In this document: positions 30,132-36,440 of the stretch, in pieces
How the letters are laid out: each line of letters begins with the position of its first letter
Position numbering within the stretch: position 1 is the stretch's first letter
IMG/VR virus record: IMGVR_UViG_3300046007_002835
Location: 1-36,459 of that record
Reading direction: 5' to 3' (one strand)
Length of the DNA stretch: 36,459 nucleotides
Origin: a virus
The notes under the pieces: generated by a model
What the model was told of the DNA's origin: nothing
The model's database searches: none
Seen by the model: only the letters and a program-made list of their open reading frames with translations
Made by a program: the position numbers and the translations under genes

Positions 30132-30875
30132 ATGATTATGAATATGATTGGAAAAGAACTAAAAGTAAACACAACTACAGATTATTCAAAGTTTGCTGTA
30201 CTACCCATGAACAGAGGTATTGATAGTAAACATGTACAAAAGATGATTGCTAGTATCCGTAAAATGGGAGTACTAAGATGTGTTATCACAACAACCACTA
30301 ATATAATAGAGGGTGAAAATAAAAGATACATTATTGATGGTCAGCATCTTGCTACTGCATTAGAGAGGGAGGAAATGCCTATTCCTTTTATTGATATTAA
30401 TGTAGAATCAGAAGAAGACCTAATAATGAAGATGGCTTATCTAAATAATTCATCTAAATCTTGGGACTTAATGAATTATATTAATTCATGGAAGATGATC
30501 CGGCCAGACTACATGAAGTTATTCAAGTGGAAGAACATGTATGACATAGAAATTACTATGTTAGCTGCAATTGGTATTAATAATGCTAGTATTAAATATA
30601 GTACTCAAAGCATTAAAACAGGTGATTTTAGAATTACTAATCCAAATGCAGAAGATATGTGTAAAGCATTTAATGATATCTTCTTAAAGATTGGTATGTC
30701 TGAGCGGTCAGTAAAGTTTCAGTTTCTCACAGCATTCTTACAAGCTTATGGTAATTATAACCATGAGAAGGTAATTGCTAATCTTGATAAACATCTTAAA
30801 ACTGTAAAGCTTATGATGAATGGAGATGAAACTGCTACTTATATCAGACGTAAAATATTTAATTTACCAAAATAA
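30132..30875 (+). CDS. ParB/sulfiredoxin-like domain protein
   Basis: 247 aa. The N-terminal domain shows the ParB N-terminal pattern: PMNRGIDSKHVQKMIASIRK (residues 25-44), GVLRCVI (46-52), then RYIIDGQHLATALE (65-78), with the DGQH catalytic-type loop at 69-72. The rest is helical, without the typical ParB helix-turn-helix. Phage ParB-like domains can act as CTP-binding or nuclease proteins. Alternative starts lie 6 and 12 nt in. Its stop overlaps the ATG of a truncated helicase remnant as TAATG. Confidence 0.82.
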   Translation: MIMNMIGKELKVNTTTDYSKFAVLPMNRGIDSKHVQKMIASIRKMGVLRCVITTTTNIIEGENKRYIIDGQHLATALEREEMPIPFIDINVESEEDLIMKMAYLNNSSKSWDLMNYINSWKMIRPDYMKLFKWKNMYDIEITMLAAIGINNASIKYSTQSIKTGDFRITNPNAEDMCKAFNDIFLKIGMSERSVKFQFLTAFLQAYGNYNHEKVIANLDKHLKTVKLMMNGDETATYIRRKIFNLPK

Positions 30876-30961
30876 TGGAAAGACAGGAAATACAAGATGA
30901 AGCTCTAAAAGCAACTGAGGGAAAGCAAAGGTGCACCATAGTACTTGGTACAAATTATTAA
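30875..30961 (+). pseudogene. 28-codon remnant of a helicase 5' end
   Basis: The ORF MERQEIQDEALKATEGKQRC then TIVLGTNY ends in TAA. It matches the first 28 residues of the complete helicase at 32052 at 15 positions, including QKDALEASEGKRACTLVLAT-type spacing, and stops exactly where the helicase has its Walker A loop (GVGKT). The ParB-like gene once read directly into this frame by TAATG coupling. It is probably the remains of a resident helicase gene cut by the endonuclease cassette. Confidence 0.8.
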
Positions 30962-30978
30962 CTTTTAAATTAAAATAA

Positions 30979-31206
30979 ATGAAACTATCAGAAATTACAA
31001 GTCAATCAAGAAGGGATTTTTGGGGAACTTATGAATGTGAATTTTGTAACCATGTAGAAAAGAATGTGTCGGGATATGATGACCATTATTTTCATGCAAA
31101 TGTTACACCCCAGATGAAATGTAAAAGTTGTGGAGAATCCACCCTATCTAAAGGTGGTGAAGTCCAACAGGTCCAAACAAAGTATCCAGAGGGATTTCAG
31201 ATTTAA
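30979..31206 (+). CDS. Zinc-ribbon protein, 75 aa
   Basis: Two CxxC knuckles: YECEFCNH (residues 18-25) and MKCKSCGE (residues 49-56), with HYFH between. It starts MKLSEITSQSRRDFWG. A compact zinc ribbon of this type can bind DNA or proteins. It sits between the helicase remnant and the GIY-YIG gene, so it may be cargo of the inserted cassette or an older resident. A small hairpin (AGTCC/GGACT) follows. Confidence 0.75.
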   Translation: MKLSEITSQSRRDFWGTYECEFCNHVEKNVSGYDDHYFHANVTPQMKCKSCGESTLSKGGEVQQVQTKYPEGFQI

Positions 31207-31281
31207 CTAACAGTCCAGGTGCTCACATTTATTAGGGACTAGATTCTTGTAAAATTAATTTATTATTTGTATCTTTATAAT

Positions 31282-32055
31282 ATGAATATAGATAAAGGCT
31301 TTGGATACAAAAAATCTGGTATTTATTGTATCAAAAACATTACAAGTAATAAATTTTATATTGGAAGCAGCACTCATATTTATTATAGACTTAGGAGGCA
31401 TAAATCTGACTTAATAAGACAGAAGCATGCAAATCCTATTCTGCAAAATGCATATAATAAATATGGTGCTGATTCTTTTATAGTTTCAATAATTGAAGAA
31501 TGTTCTGAAGATACAATTCTACAAAGAGAACAGTATTATATTAATACATTAATCCCAGCTTATAATATTACAAAAGAAGTAATTAATAATAGGCCTTCTC
31601 CTGAGTCTAGATTAAAAATATCTAATACCATGAAAGCTAAGGCTAAAGCAGGTATTAGAGTAAATTGCATGAATGAAGCTAAGAGAAAACAAATTGACTT
31701 ATATGACTTTAATTGTAATTTTATAAAAAGATTTGAATCTTATAATGATGCTGGTAGATACCTTAAGGAATTGTATCCAAAATTAACTCCAGATAGTATT
31801 TCTAGTATTATTAAAAGTCGTAGAGGAAGATATAAGGATTACTATCTTATAAAACCTGGATTTAATTGTGACAATAGTGATCCAAGAAATGAGTTTGTAA
31901 ATATTAGACTAACCAATACTATTACAAATACAGAACAAACATTTAAGAGTTTAAAATCTATTATAGAATACCTAGGATGCTCAAAGTCTGCAATCTACCA
32001 ATCAATTAGAAAGAACAGACTTTTGTTGAAAAAATATAAAATTAAAAAACTATGA
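31282..32055 (+). CDS. GIY-YIG homing endonuclease
   Basis: 257 aa from the ATG at 31282; a longer frame uses an upstream TTG. The catalytic domain has SGIYCIKNI (GIY at 13-15), KFYIGSS (YIG at 26-28), and a helix with R34/H41-type residues. Then a NUMOD3-like SPESRLKISNTMKAK and a NUMOD1/HTH-like DNA-binding region (IDLYDFNCNFIKRFESYNDA, later SLKSIIEYLGCSKSAIYQSI). It is a free-standing homing gene. Its stop overlaps the helicase ATG (ATGA). See the 30875 remnant for insertion context. Confidence 0.92.
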   Translation: MNIDKGFGYKKSGIYCIKNITSNKFYIGSSTHIYYRLRRHKSDLIRQKHANPILQNAYNKYGADSFIVSIIEECSEDTILQREQYYINTLIPAYNITKEVINNRPSPESRLKISNTMKAKAKAGIRVNCMNEAKRKQIDLYDFNCNFIKRFESYNDAGRYLKELYPKLTPDSISSIIKSRRGRYKDYYLIKPGFNCDNSDPRNEFVNIRLTNTITNTEQTFKSLKSIIEYLGCSKSAIYQSIRKNRLLLKKYKIKKL

Positions 32056-33146
32056 ATCGTGAAGATATTCAGAAAGATGCTTTAGAAGCATCAGAGGGCA
32101 AGAGAGCCTGTACATTAGTTCTTGCTACAGGTGTAGGCAAAACTCTTGTTGGTCTGAAGCACATGGCAAAATATTACTCTCCATTGCAAAGTATTCTGAT
32201 TGTTGCTCCTAAACTTTCTATCATAAGCTCATGGAGATATGAAGCTGAGAAATTTGGATTAAGTAAAGTGCTTGAGGGTGCTACTTTTTCTACTTATCTG
32301 AGCTTAAATAAACATAATCCTAATGATTATGATGCAGTTTATTTTGATGAAGTTCATAGTTTATTAGATAGTCACAGATCTTTTCTTAATAGTTATGCGG
32401 GTAGAGTACTGGGTTTAACCGGTACTCCACCCAAGCATAAGAACTCTGAGAAAGGTAGATTAGTATCAGAATATTGTCCAGTTGTCTACACTTTTAAGGC
32501 AGATGATGCAATAGAAAATGGTATTATTAATGACTATCAAATAATTGTGCATGAAATTAATCTTGACACTGTCAAGAACTATAAAGTATCAACACAGAAA
32601 GGAAGTTTCATGACATCTGAGTTGCAAAATTATGGTTACTGGGGTACAAGGATTGATACAGGAGCAGGACAACCTCACATACTTAGAGTAATGAGAATGA
32701 AAGCTATGATGGAGTATCCAAGCAAGGAAAGATATGCAAAAGCTCTGTTATCCAGTATAACAAGTAAGTGTATTGTATTTGCTAATACTCAGGAACAAGC
32801 TGATAGAATGTGTGCACATAGCTATCATAGTAACAATCAAGATTCTGAAGAGAATCTACTTGATTTTAAAAATGGTAAGATAAATAAACTTTCATGTGTA
32901 TTGCAATTAAATGAAGGTGTAAACATACCAGGTTTAAAACAGGGTATTATTATGCATGCATATGGTAATGAACGTAAAGCTAGTCAGAGAATAGGAAGAC
33001 TTTTGCGTTTAAATCCAGATGATAAAGCTATTGTACATATACTATGCTATGTAGGTACAGTTGATGAGAAATGGGTCAAGGATGCATTAGAAGACTTTGA
33101 TCAGACTAAAATAGTATGGAGAAGTTATAGTTTGCAACCAACATAA
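32052..33146 (+). CDS. SF2 DNA/RNA helicase (UvsW/type-III-R-like)
   Basis: 364 aa. Motif I (Walker A) GVGKT at 27-31, motif II DEVH at 99-102, motif III TGT at 123-125, and motif VI QRIGRLLR at 312-319, with FANTQEQA and GVNIPGLKQGII as the second RecA domain. It unwinds or remodels DNA (branch migration, replication or origin processing). It starts inside the GIY-YIG stop codon. The 28-codon remnant at 30875 shows that a homologous copy once began upstream. Confidence 0.93.
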   Translation: MNREDIQKDALEASEGKRACTLVLATGVGKTLVGLKHMAKYYSPLQSILIVAPKLSIISSWRYEAEKFGLSKVLEGATFSTYLSLNKHNPNDYDAVYFDEVHSLLDSHRSFLNSYAGRVLGLTGTPPKHKNSEKGRLVSEYCPVVYTFKADDAIENGIINDYQIIVHEINLDTVKNYKVSTQKGSFMTSELQNYGYWGTRIDTGAGQPHILRVMRMKAMMEYPSKERYAKALLSSITSKCIVFANTQEQADRMCAHSYHSNNQDSEENLLDFKNGKINKLSCVLQLNEGVNIPGLKQGIIMHAYGNERKASQRIGRLLRLNPDDKAIVHILCYVGTVDEKWVKDALEDFDQTKIVWRSYSLQPT

Positions 33147-33162
33147 TTCTTATATTTATTAT

Positions 33163-33417
33163 ATGGAAGACTTAGCAACACACAAACTTGTTTTGCATAA
33201 TGATGACAAGAATTCATTTTTATATGTAATTGCTTGTCTTATAAGATTTTGTGAGCACCAACCAACACAAGCAGAGCAATGTGCATTGCTTGTGCATGAG
33301 ATGGGAAGATGCACTGTAAAATCTGGAGACTACTTAAAGATGCTTGAGATTTCAGAATCTTTGCGTAATTTAGATCTTAAAACATCAGTAGAACAATATG
33401 AGGGCAATTTGCATTGA
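33163..33417 (+). CDS. clpS: ClpS-like adaptor
   Basis: 84 aa, the size of core ClpS. It has KLVLHNDDKNSFLYVIACLI (residues 8-27) with the N-D-D triad N13, D14, D15, and QAEQCALLVHEMGRCTVKSG (residues 36-55) with H45 at the N-degron pocket position. ClpS delivers N-end-rule substrates to ClpAP or ClpXP-type proteases and also gates other substrates. A phage copy could redirect host proteolysis. The C-terminus of the next gene's start overlaps by 20 nt. Confidence 0.9.
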   Translation: MEDLATHKLVLHNDDKNSFLYVIACLIRFCEHQPTQAEQCALLVHEMGRCTVKSGDYLKMLEISESLRNLDLKTSVEQYEGNLH

Positions 33418-33673
33418 TGCTTCAAATAAACCAAGTAAGATACCAGATAGTGAGTGGATTGTAGAGGGTGAAGTTTATACTATTACAAGAATAGTAAGGA
33501 TGGGATTACAACAAAACAAGTTTGGTGTTCTATTAAAAGAAATAAAACTATCTACTAGCTCATTCCCTTATGAAGTTTATGATGCTGACAGATTTTTACC
33601 AATTGATTTATTAGCTGAAGCATTTAAAAAAGAAGAAGAAACAGTTAAAGAAGCTGATTTAGAATTAATTTAA
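33398..33673 (+). CDS. Small conserved phage protein, SH3-like, 91 aa
   Basis: Sequence MRAICIDASNKPSKIPDSEW then IVEGEVYTITRIVRMGLQQN leads into a beta barrel-like core and EVYDADRFLPIDLL, with an acidic helical tail (KEEETVKEADLELI). Short proteins with an IxEGxxYT.. and RFxP pattern are common in Bacteroidetes phages in my memory, function unknown. It overlaps the ClpS-like gene by 20 nt and may act with it. Confidence 0.75.
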   Translation: MRAICIDASNKPSKIPDSEWIVEGEVYTITRIVRMGLQQNKFGVLLKEIKLSTSSFPYEVYDADRFLPIDLLAEAFKKEEETVKEADLELI

Positions 33674-33678
33674 ATTTT

Positions 33679-33864
33679 ATGGAAGAGAGACACTGGGTGA
33701 TGTTATACAACATAGCATTGTTGTACATCATAATTGGACAGATGTTTGCTTTATATTTCTGGTATGTATTTGCACAGAACCACGGATTTTTAGCATCAGT
33801 ATTTATTGGACCAATTGTAGGTGAGATCAAAGGTCTCTTGTTCCCATTTTTTATATGGACATGA
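33679..33864 (+). CDS. Small membrane protein, 61 aa
   Basis: Aromatic and hydrophobic along its length (LYNIALLYIIIGQMFALYFW, later SVFIGPIVGEIKGLLFPFFI), probably two membrane passes. It begins MEERHWVM. Its stop overlaps the next start as ATGA at 33861. Function unknown. On the reverse strand this region also gives an ORF of similar size; the plus frame is preferred because of coupling to neighbours. Confidence 0.65.
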   Translation: MEERHWVMLYNIALLYIIIGQMFALYFWYVFAQNHGFLASVFIGPIVGEIKGLLFPFFIWT

Positions 33865-34355
33865 GAGATGATGTATTAGAGCTCTACAAAGTTGCAAATA
33901 AAGATATTGTAGATGTCATTGAGAAGTTTAATCTCACAGCAAAGACCAGAAAAAGAGGTATAGTATATAAAAGATACTATTTATACTATGTACTGACATC
34001 AAAAAGATTTCTTAGTTATAGTATGACCGGTAAGTTTTTTGGTAAAGATCATTCAACCATCTGTCATGGACTTAAGTTACATGATTACTGGTGGAAGAAG
34101 AAAGATATGAATTATCTAACTGAAATCAATCCTGTATATGAGTTACTAAAGAATGAGAGAATAGATGATGGTCTGTTTGGTTTTGAGGTTCAACATCTTG
34201 GTGAGGAAGAAACAAAGGTCATTATAACAGGTAACTTTGATTGGAGAATATTAGAAAAATTGCCCAGTAGGATGGCAAGAGAAGAATTAATTAAAATATT
34301 TAAAGAGTATGGGAAGAATGAAAGAGATCTATATTCAGATAATGAATGCAAATGA
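33861..34355 (+). CDS. DnaA domain IV-like DNA-binding protein
   Basis: 164 aa from the ATGA-coupled ATG at 33861 (two residues longer if 33855 is used). The core near residues 47-80 reads FLSYSMTGKFFGKDHSTICH then GLKLHDYW, matching the DnaA domain IV signature (IG-x-x-FG-x-x-DHT/S-T-x-x-x-A), which binds the DnaA box. Domains I-III are absent. A stand-alone DnaA-like DNA binder may mark the phage origin or interfere with host replication initiation. Related domains occur in other Bacteroidetes phages. Confidence 0.8.
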   Translation: MRDDVLELYKVANKDIVDVIEKFNLTAKTRKRGIVYKRYYLYYVLTSKRFLSYSMTGKFFGKDHSTICHGLKLHDYWWKKKDMNYLTEINPVYELLKNERIDDGLFGFEVQHLGEEETKVIITGNFDWRILEKLPSRMAREELIKIFKEYGKNERDLYSDNECK

Positions 34356-34539
34356 TGGTATACCAGAAGAGATGACCATTCAGGACTTTTTAAAAATGAG
34401 AGATTTAAACATTTATCATTGGAAAGAATATGAAAGAGCGCAAGAAAGAGCCAGATTACAACTTAATAAACAAGAAGATCTGGGAGAGACTACAAAAGAT
34501 TCTGAAGGAGAATCCATCAGAAGAGAAGCAAACAATTAA
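34342..34539 (+). CDS. Hypothetical acidic protein, 65 aa
   Basis: The ATG at 34342 is preferred over an earlier frame start at 34309 since it overlaps the DnaA-like gene by only 14 nt. Starts MNANDGIPEEMTIQDFLKMR; Gln/Glu/Arg-rich helix in the centre (YERAQERARLQLNKQ) and an acidic, Ser/Arg tail. No family recognised. Its end is 12 nt before the next gene. Confidence 0.6.
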   Translation: MNANDGIPEEMTIQDFLKMRDLNIYHWKEYERAQERARLQLNKQEDLGETTKDSEGESIRREANN

Positions 34540-34551
34540 AAAACCAAAAAA

Positions 34552-35004
34552 ATGAAAAGATTATTAGTATTAGCAAATATTAGTTTATTTAGTTTTAGTG
34601 CATTATCACAGTGGGTAGTTGAGAAGATTGATAATGGATTTGATACTCCTTATAAAATTGCATACACTGAAGATGGTCAGAGTGAGTTTTTGAAACTTGA
34701 AAACTACAAGGGTATTGCATTCTATATTGGTGGGGTGTATGTATGTGATGAGTCTGTTACTGTAGATATTTCATTTTTAGTAAATGGAGAGTACAAAAAA
34801 TACAGTGTTACAGGCAGAACATCTGAGAACCGTAAAACCTTATTTATGATAGATGATCTTAATTCAGATTTAAGTTTTTTAGCTGATTTTAAAGCTGCAT
34901 CATCTGTAAGAATAAGAGTTAATGATACTACATGTGATACAGAAATCTATGAATTTAAAATGACAGGTAGTACTGCAGCATACAATTCTATAAGTAATCC
35001 GTGA
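34552..35004 (+). CDS. Secreted beta-rich protein, 150 aa
   Basis: Signal peptide MKRLLVLANISLFSFSALSQ (cleavage probably after ALS), then a soluble domain rich in beta strands with two distant Cys pairs (VYVCDES and DTTCDTE). Similar secreted proteins accompany early genes in Bacteroidetes phages as I recall. It is exported to the periplasm or surface and could interfere with receptors or with superinfecting phage. No enzymatic motif seen. Confidence 0.75.
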   Translation: MKRLLVLANISLFSFSALSQWVVEKIDNGFDTPYKIAYTEDGQSEFLKLENYKGIAFYIGGVYVCDESVTVDISFLVNGEYKKYSVTGRTSENRKTLFMIDDLNSDLSFLADFKAASSVRIRVNDTTCDTEIYEFKMTGSTAAYNSISNP

Positions 35005-35216
35005 AACACTTTATAAAATATCTATTGGTATGGATAAGCCAAAACTTGTCCATACCATTTTGGATGGTGGGGCATATACATCTCTCAGTAAATGTGTATG
35101 AGGACATTCATGAGATACTTATGTCACTGGGAATGAACATTATAGTTGCAATTGGATTTATTATTGATTATAGAGATTCAAGAAAAAGTAGTAATTTAGA
35201 AGAAAAAAATGAGTGA
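35001..35216 (+). CDS. Small membrane protein with GTG start, 71 aa
   Basis: Starts with GTG inside the previous stop (GTGA overlap), giving MKHFIKYLLVWISQNLSIPF, then a second hydrophobic part (SLGMNIIVAIGFIIDY) and a charged tail ending in KNE. The coupling supports the start choice. Two membrane segments are likely. Function unknown; it may partner the secreted protein upstream. Confidence 0.7.
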   Translation: MKHFIKYLLVWISQNLSIPFWMVGHIHLSVNVYEDIHEILMSLGMNIIVAIGFIIDYRDSRKSSNLEEKNE

Positions 35217-35427
35217 TATAACAATGTGCCATGGATTTGAATGTCCAGTAAAAGAAAAGTGTAAAAGATTTACTGCTAAACCTAATGATCATTGGCAAGC
35301 ATATTTCCTAGAGCCACCATATGATAAAACTGATACAAGTTTTACATGTGATTTTTACTGGGGAGATAATGCTGAGGCTGTATGGAAACAGCTAAATGAT
35401 ATTATGGGTATATCTCTACCAGAATAG
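35209..35427 (+). CDS. Small Cys-rich conserved phage protein, 72 aa
   Basis: Sequence starts MSDITMCHGFECPVKEKCKR and contains YFLEPPYDKTDTSFTCDFYW. Four Cys (C7, C12, C18, C47) with a His form a likely metal site. A pattern MCHG-x-x-CP-x-K-x-x-C with a later PPY is one I associate with many Bacteroidetes phages and prophages; its function is unknown. It overlaps the previous gene by 8 nt. Confidence 0.75.
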   Translation: MSDITMCHGFECPVKEKCKRFTAKPNDHWQAYFLEPPYDKTDTSFTCDFYWGDNAEAVWKQLNDIMGISLPE

Positions 35428-35476
35428 TGTTAACCTATAAGACCAAAAGAATAGATAAATTTTAAACCTATAAGCT

Positions 35477-35530
35477 ATGAAACAAACGGCAGAACAAATG
35501 ACAGTGCATCTTAAGGCACTATTTGATTGA
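35477..35530 (+). pseudogene. Truncated 17-codon paralogue of the 35600 gene
   Basis: ORF MKQTAEQMTVHLKALFD then stop. Its first codons (ATGAAACAAACgGCAG) match the start of the 62-aa gene at 35600 (MKQTAVEWLKKEF). It looks like a decayed or recombined copy. A short direct repeat AACCTATAAG lies just upstream. Confidence 0.5.
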
Positions 35531-35599
35531 AGTACACAAGAAAAACCAATGGATGTATAATATAGTGCTATTTACTGCACGAAATAATAAATCAATAAT

Positions 35600-35788
35600 A
35601 TGAAACAAACAGCAGTAGAATGGTTAAAAAAGGAGTTTGAAGATTATGGTTCATCTTCACATTTAAACTTAGATTGGACAACTTTTGATGAATTATGTGA
35701 AAAAGCCAAAGAGATGGAGAAAGAGGAAACCCATGCGGAATATATGAGAGGGTGGAAGGATGGACTAACTAAACAACAAGAACAATGA
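35600..35788 (+). CDS. 62-aa protein, MKQTAVEWL family
   Basis: Sequence MKQTAVEWLKKEFEDYGSSS ... ELCEKAKEMEKEETHAEYMRG ... QQEQ. The MK(Q)TAVEWL start with a later KAKEMEK segment is a widespread small-protein pattern in Bacteroidetes phages and prophages. Helical and acidic. Function unknown. Its last codons form the first copy of the 20-bp repeat used again at 36101 and 36211. Confidence 0.75.
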   Translation: MKQTAVEWLKKEFEDYGSSSHLNLDWTTFDELCEKAKEMEKEETHAEYMRGWKDGLTKQQEQ

Positions 35789-35790
35789 AA
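35771..35790 (+). repeat. 20-bp repeat copy 1 (AAACAACAAGAACAATGAAA)
   Basis: This 20-mer covers the end of the 62-aa gene (KQQEQ stop) and the ATG of the 13-codon ORF. It recurs exactly at 36211 and with ATG changed to ATA at 36101. Confidence 0.9.
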
Positions 35791-35826
35791 CTATATACAG
35801 AAGAAGAAATGAAATTTTTACTATGA
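35785..35826 (+). CDS. 13-codon leader peptide
   Basis: ORF MKLYTEEEMKFLL. The start lies in the AACAATGAAA leader and overlaps the stop of the 62-aa gene as AATGA; the stop overlaps the next start as ATGA. It may be a real coupled leader or a truncated N-terminus. Too short to assign a function. Confidence 0.3.
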   Translation: MKLYTEEEMKFLL

Positions 35827-35996
35827 TTAAATATACAGACAAAAACGGAAAGTCAACAGGTTGGTTGTCAAAAAATCCAACAACTAAGGAATTGGAAAGA
35901 TTAAATATTGACCAACTTTTGATAATAGCAAAAAACAAAAAAGGATTAAAGAAAGTGTTGCTGGATTTTTTGAATGGAGTGGAACTGAAAATTTAA
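35823..35996 (+). CDS. 57-aa basic protein
   Basis: ORF MIKYTDKNGKSTGWLSKNPT, then TKELERLNIDQLLIIAKNKK, then GLKKVLLDFLNGVELKI. Basic and mostly helical after residue 20. The start is inside the 13-codon ORF stop (ATGA). A large hairpin (36017-36067) and a terminator follow, so this is the last gene of its transcript. No family recognised. Confidence 0.6.
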   Translation: MIKYTDKNGKSTGWLSKNPTTKELERLNIDQLLIIAKNKKGLKKVLLDFLNGVELKI

Positions 35997-36016
35997 TTAT
36001 TTTGCTTATTTTAATA

Positions 36017-36067
36017 TGCTATAACACAAAGCTAAATGACGTTTTAATGTATTTTAGCAACTGTTAT
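36017..36067 (+). other. Imperfect two-part hairpin, attC-like
   Basis: ATAACA (36021-36026) and GCTAAA (36031-36036) pair with TTTAGC (36053-36058) and TGTTAT (36062-36067), with unequal internal loops and a 16-nt apical loop. The two-box layout with unpaired bases, ending in GTTATCCG after a small ORF, recalls an integron attC recombination site. GTTATCC departs from the strict GTTRRRY core and the site is short, so it could equally be a plain mRNA hairpin. Confidence 0.3.
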
Positions 36068-36092
36068 CCGCAGTTTTAATGGCGGTTTTTAT
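36068..36092 (+). terminator. Terminator CCGC/GCGG with T-run
   Basis: CCGC (36068-36071), loop AGTTTTAATG, GCGG (36082-36085), then TTTTTATT. Ends the transcript of the 57-aa gene. Confidence 0.7.
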
Positions 36093-36100
36093 TAACAATT

Positions 36101-36120
36101 AAACAACAAGAACAATAAAA
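36101..36120 (+). repeat. 20-bp repeat copy 2 (start codon lost)
   Basis: AAACAACAAGAACAATAAAA. Same as copy 1 and 3 except that ATG reads ATA, so no gene starts here and RNA C follows instead. Confidence 0.9.
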
Positions 36121-36210
36121 GATAGTGTCAGGAGATGGAGTAGATAACCAACACCTCCCCGATTGCATAGTCGTAAGTAGCTGAATACAAAAGCCCTGAC
36201 ACTTTATTTT
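36116..36210 (+). ncRNA. Structured small RNA C between direct repeats
   Basis: No ORF. AGTGTCAGG (36124-36132) and CCTGACACT (36195-36203) form a 9-bp closing helix followed by TTATTTT, a terminator-like tail. Inside are GGAG-A-TGG with CCA-ACAC-CTCC (36131-36158) and CGA/TCG. The core is about 85 nt. Its 5' strand shares GATAGTGTCA with the terminator at 24892. It is bracketed by 20-bp direct repeats at 36101 and 36211, so it may have been copied or inserted as a unit. Confidence 0.55.
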
Positions 36211-36230
36211 AAACAACAAGAACAATGAAA
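36211..36230 (+). repeat. 20-bp repeat copy 3 (leader and start of the last gene)
   Basis: Exact copy of AAACAACAAGAACAATGAAA; here it supplies the A-rich leader and the ATG of the 71-aa gene. Confidence 0.9.
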
Positions 36231-36440
36231 GAAGTAACTAAATACCAATTAAAAATAATTGAAGCACTTAAATTAGGTGCTAGATTACAATCTAATGAGG
36301 GTAAAGACTATAAAACGTGGCTTATTTATCCAAATGGAGATGAGTTAATAGTTAGAAGAGACTCCGCAGAAAAAGTATGTGAGATTTATGACAGGCAATT
36401 AATTTTTGGAGAACATCTTGGTATAAGATGGAGATATTAG
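36225..36440 (+). CDS. Hypothetical 71-aa protein
   Basis: Starts MKEVTKYQLKIIEALKLGAR and ends EHLGIRWRY. It has a basic N-terminal helix followed by a beta segment (WLIYPNGDELIVRRDSAEKV) with balanced charge. A winged-helix-like small domain is possible, but no family is recognised. The ATG is part of the third repeat copy. It is complete inside the window, ending 19 nt before the edge. Confidence 0.7.
   Translation: MKEVTKYQLKIIEALKLGARLQSNEGKDYKTWLIYPNGDELIVRRDSAEKVCEIYDRQLIFGEHLGIRWRY

Noticed and set aside
30950-32140. Group I or II intron interrupting the helicase
   Set aside because: The helicase after the endonuclease has its own full N-terminus with an ATG, so splicing the remnant to it would duplicate residues. 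No clear intron core (P7 or domain V) was seen next to the endonuclease gene.
33645-33830. Minus-strand 61-codon ORF opposite the small membrane protein
   Set aside because: All neighbours are plus-strand and coupled by overlaps; the plus frame has proper stop/start coupling (ATGA).
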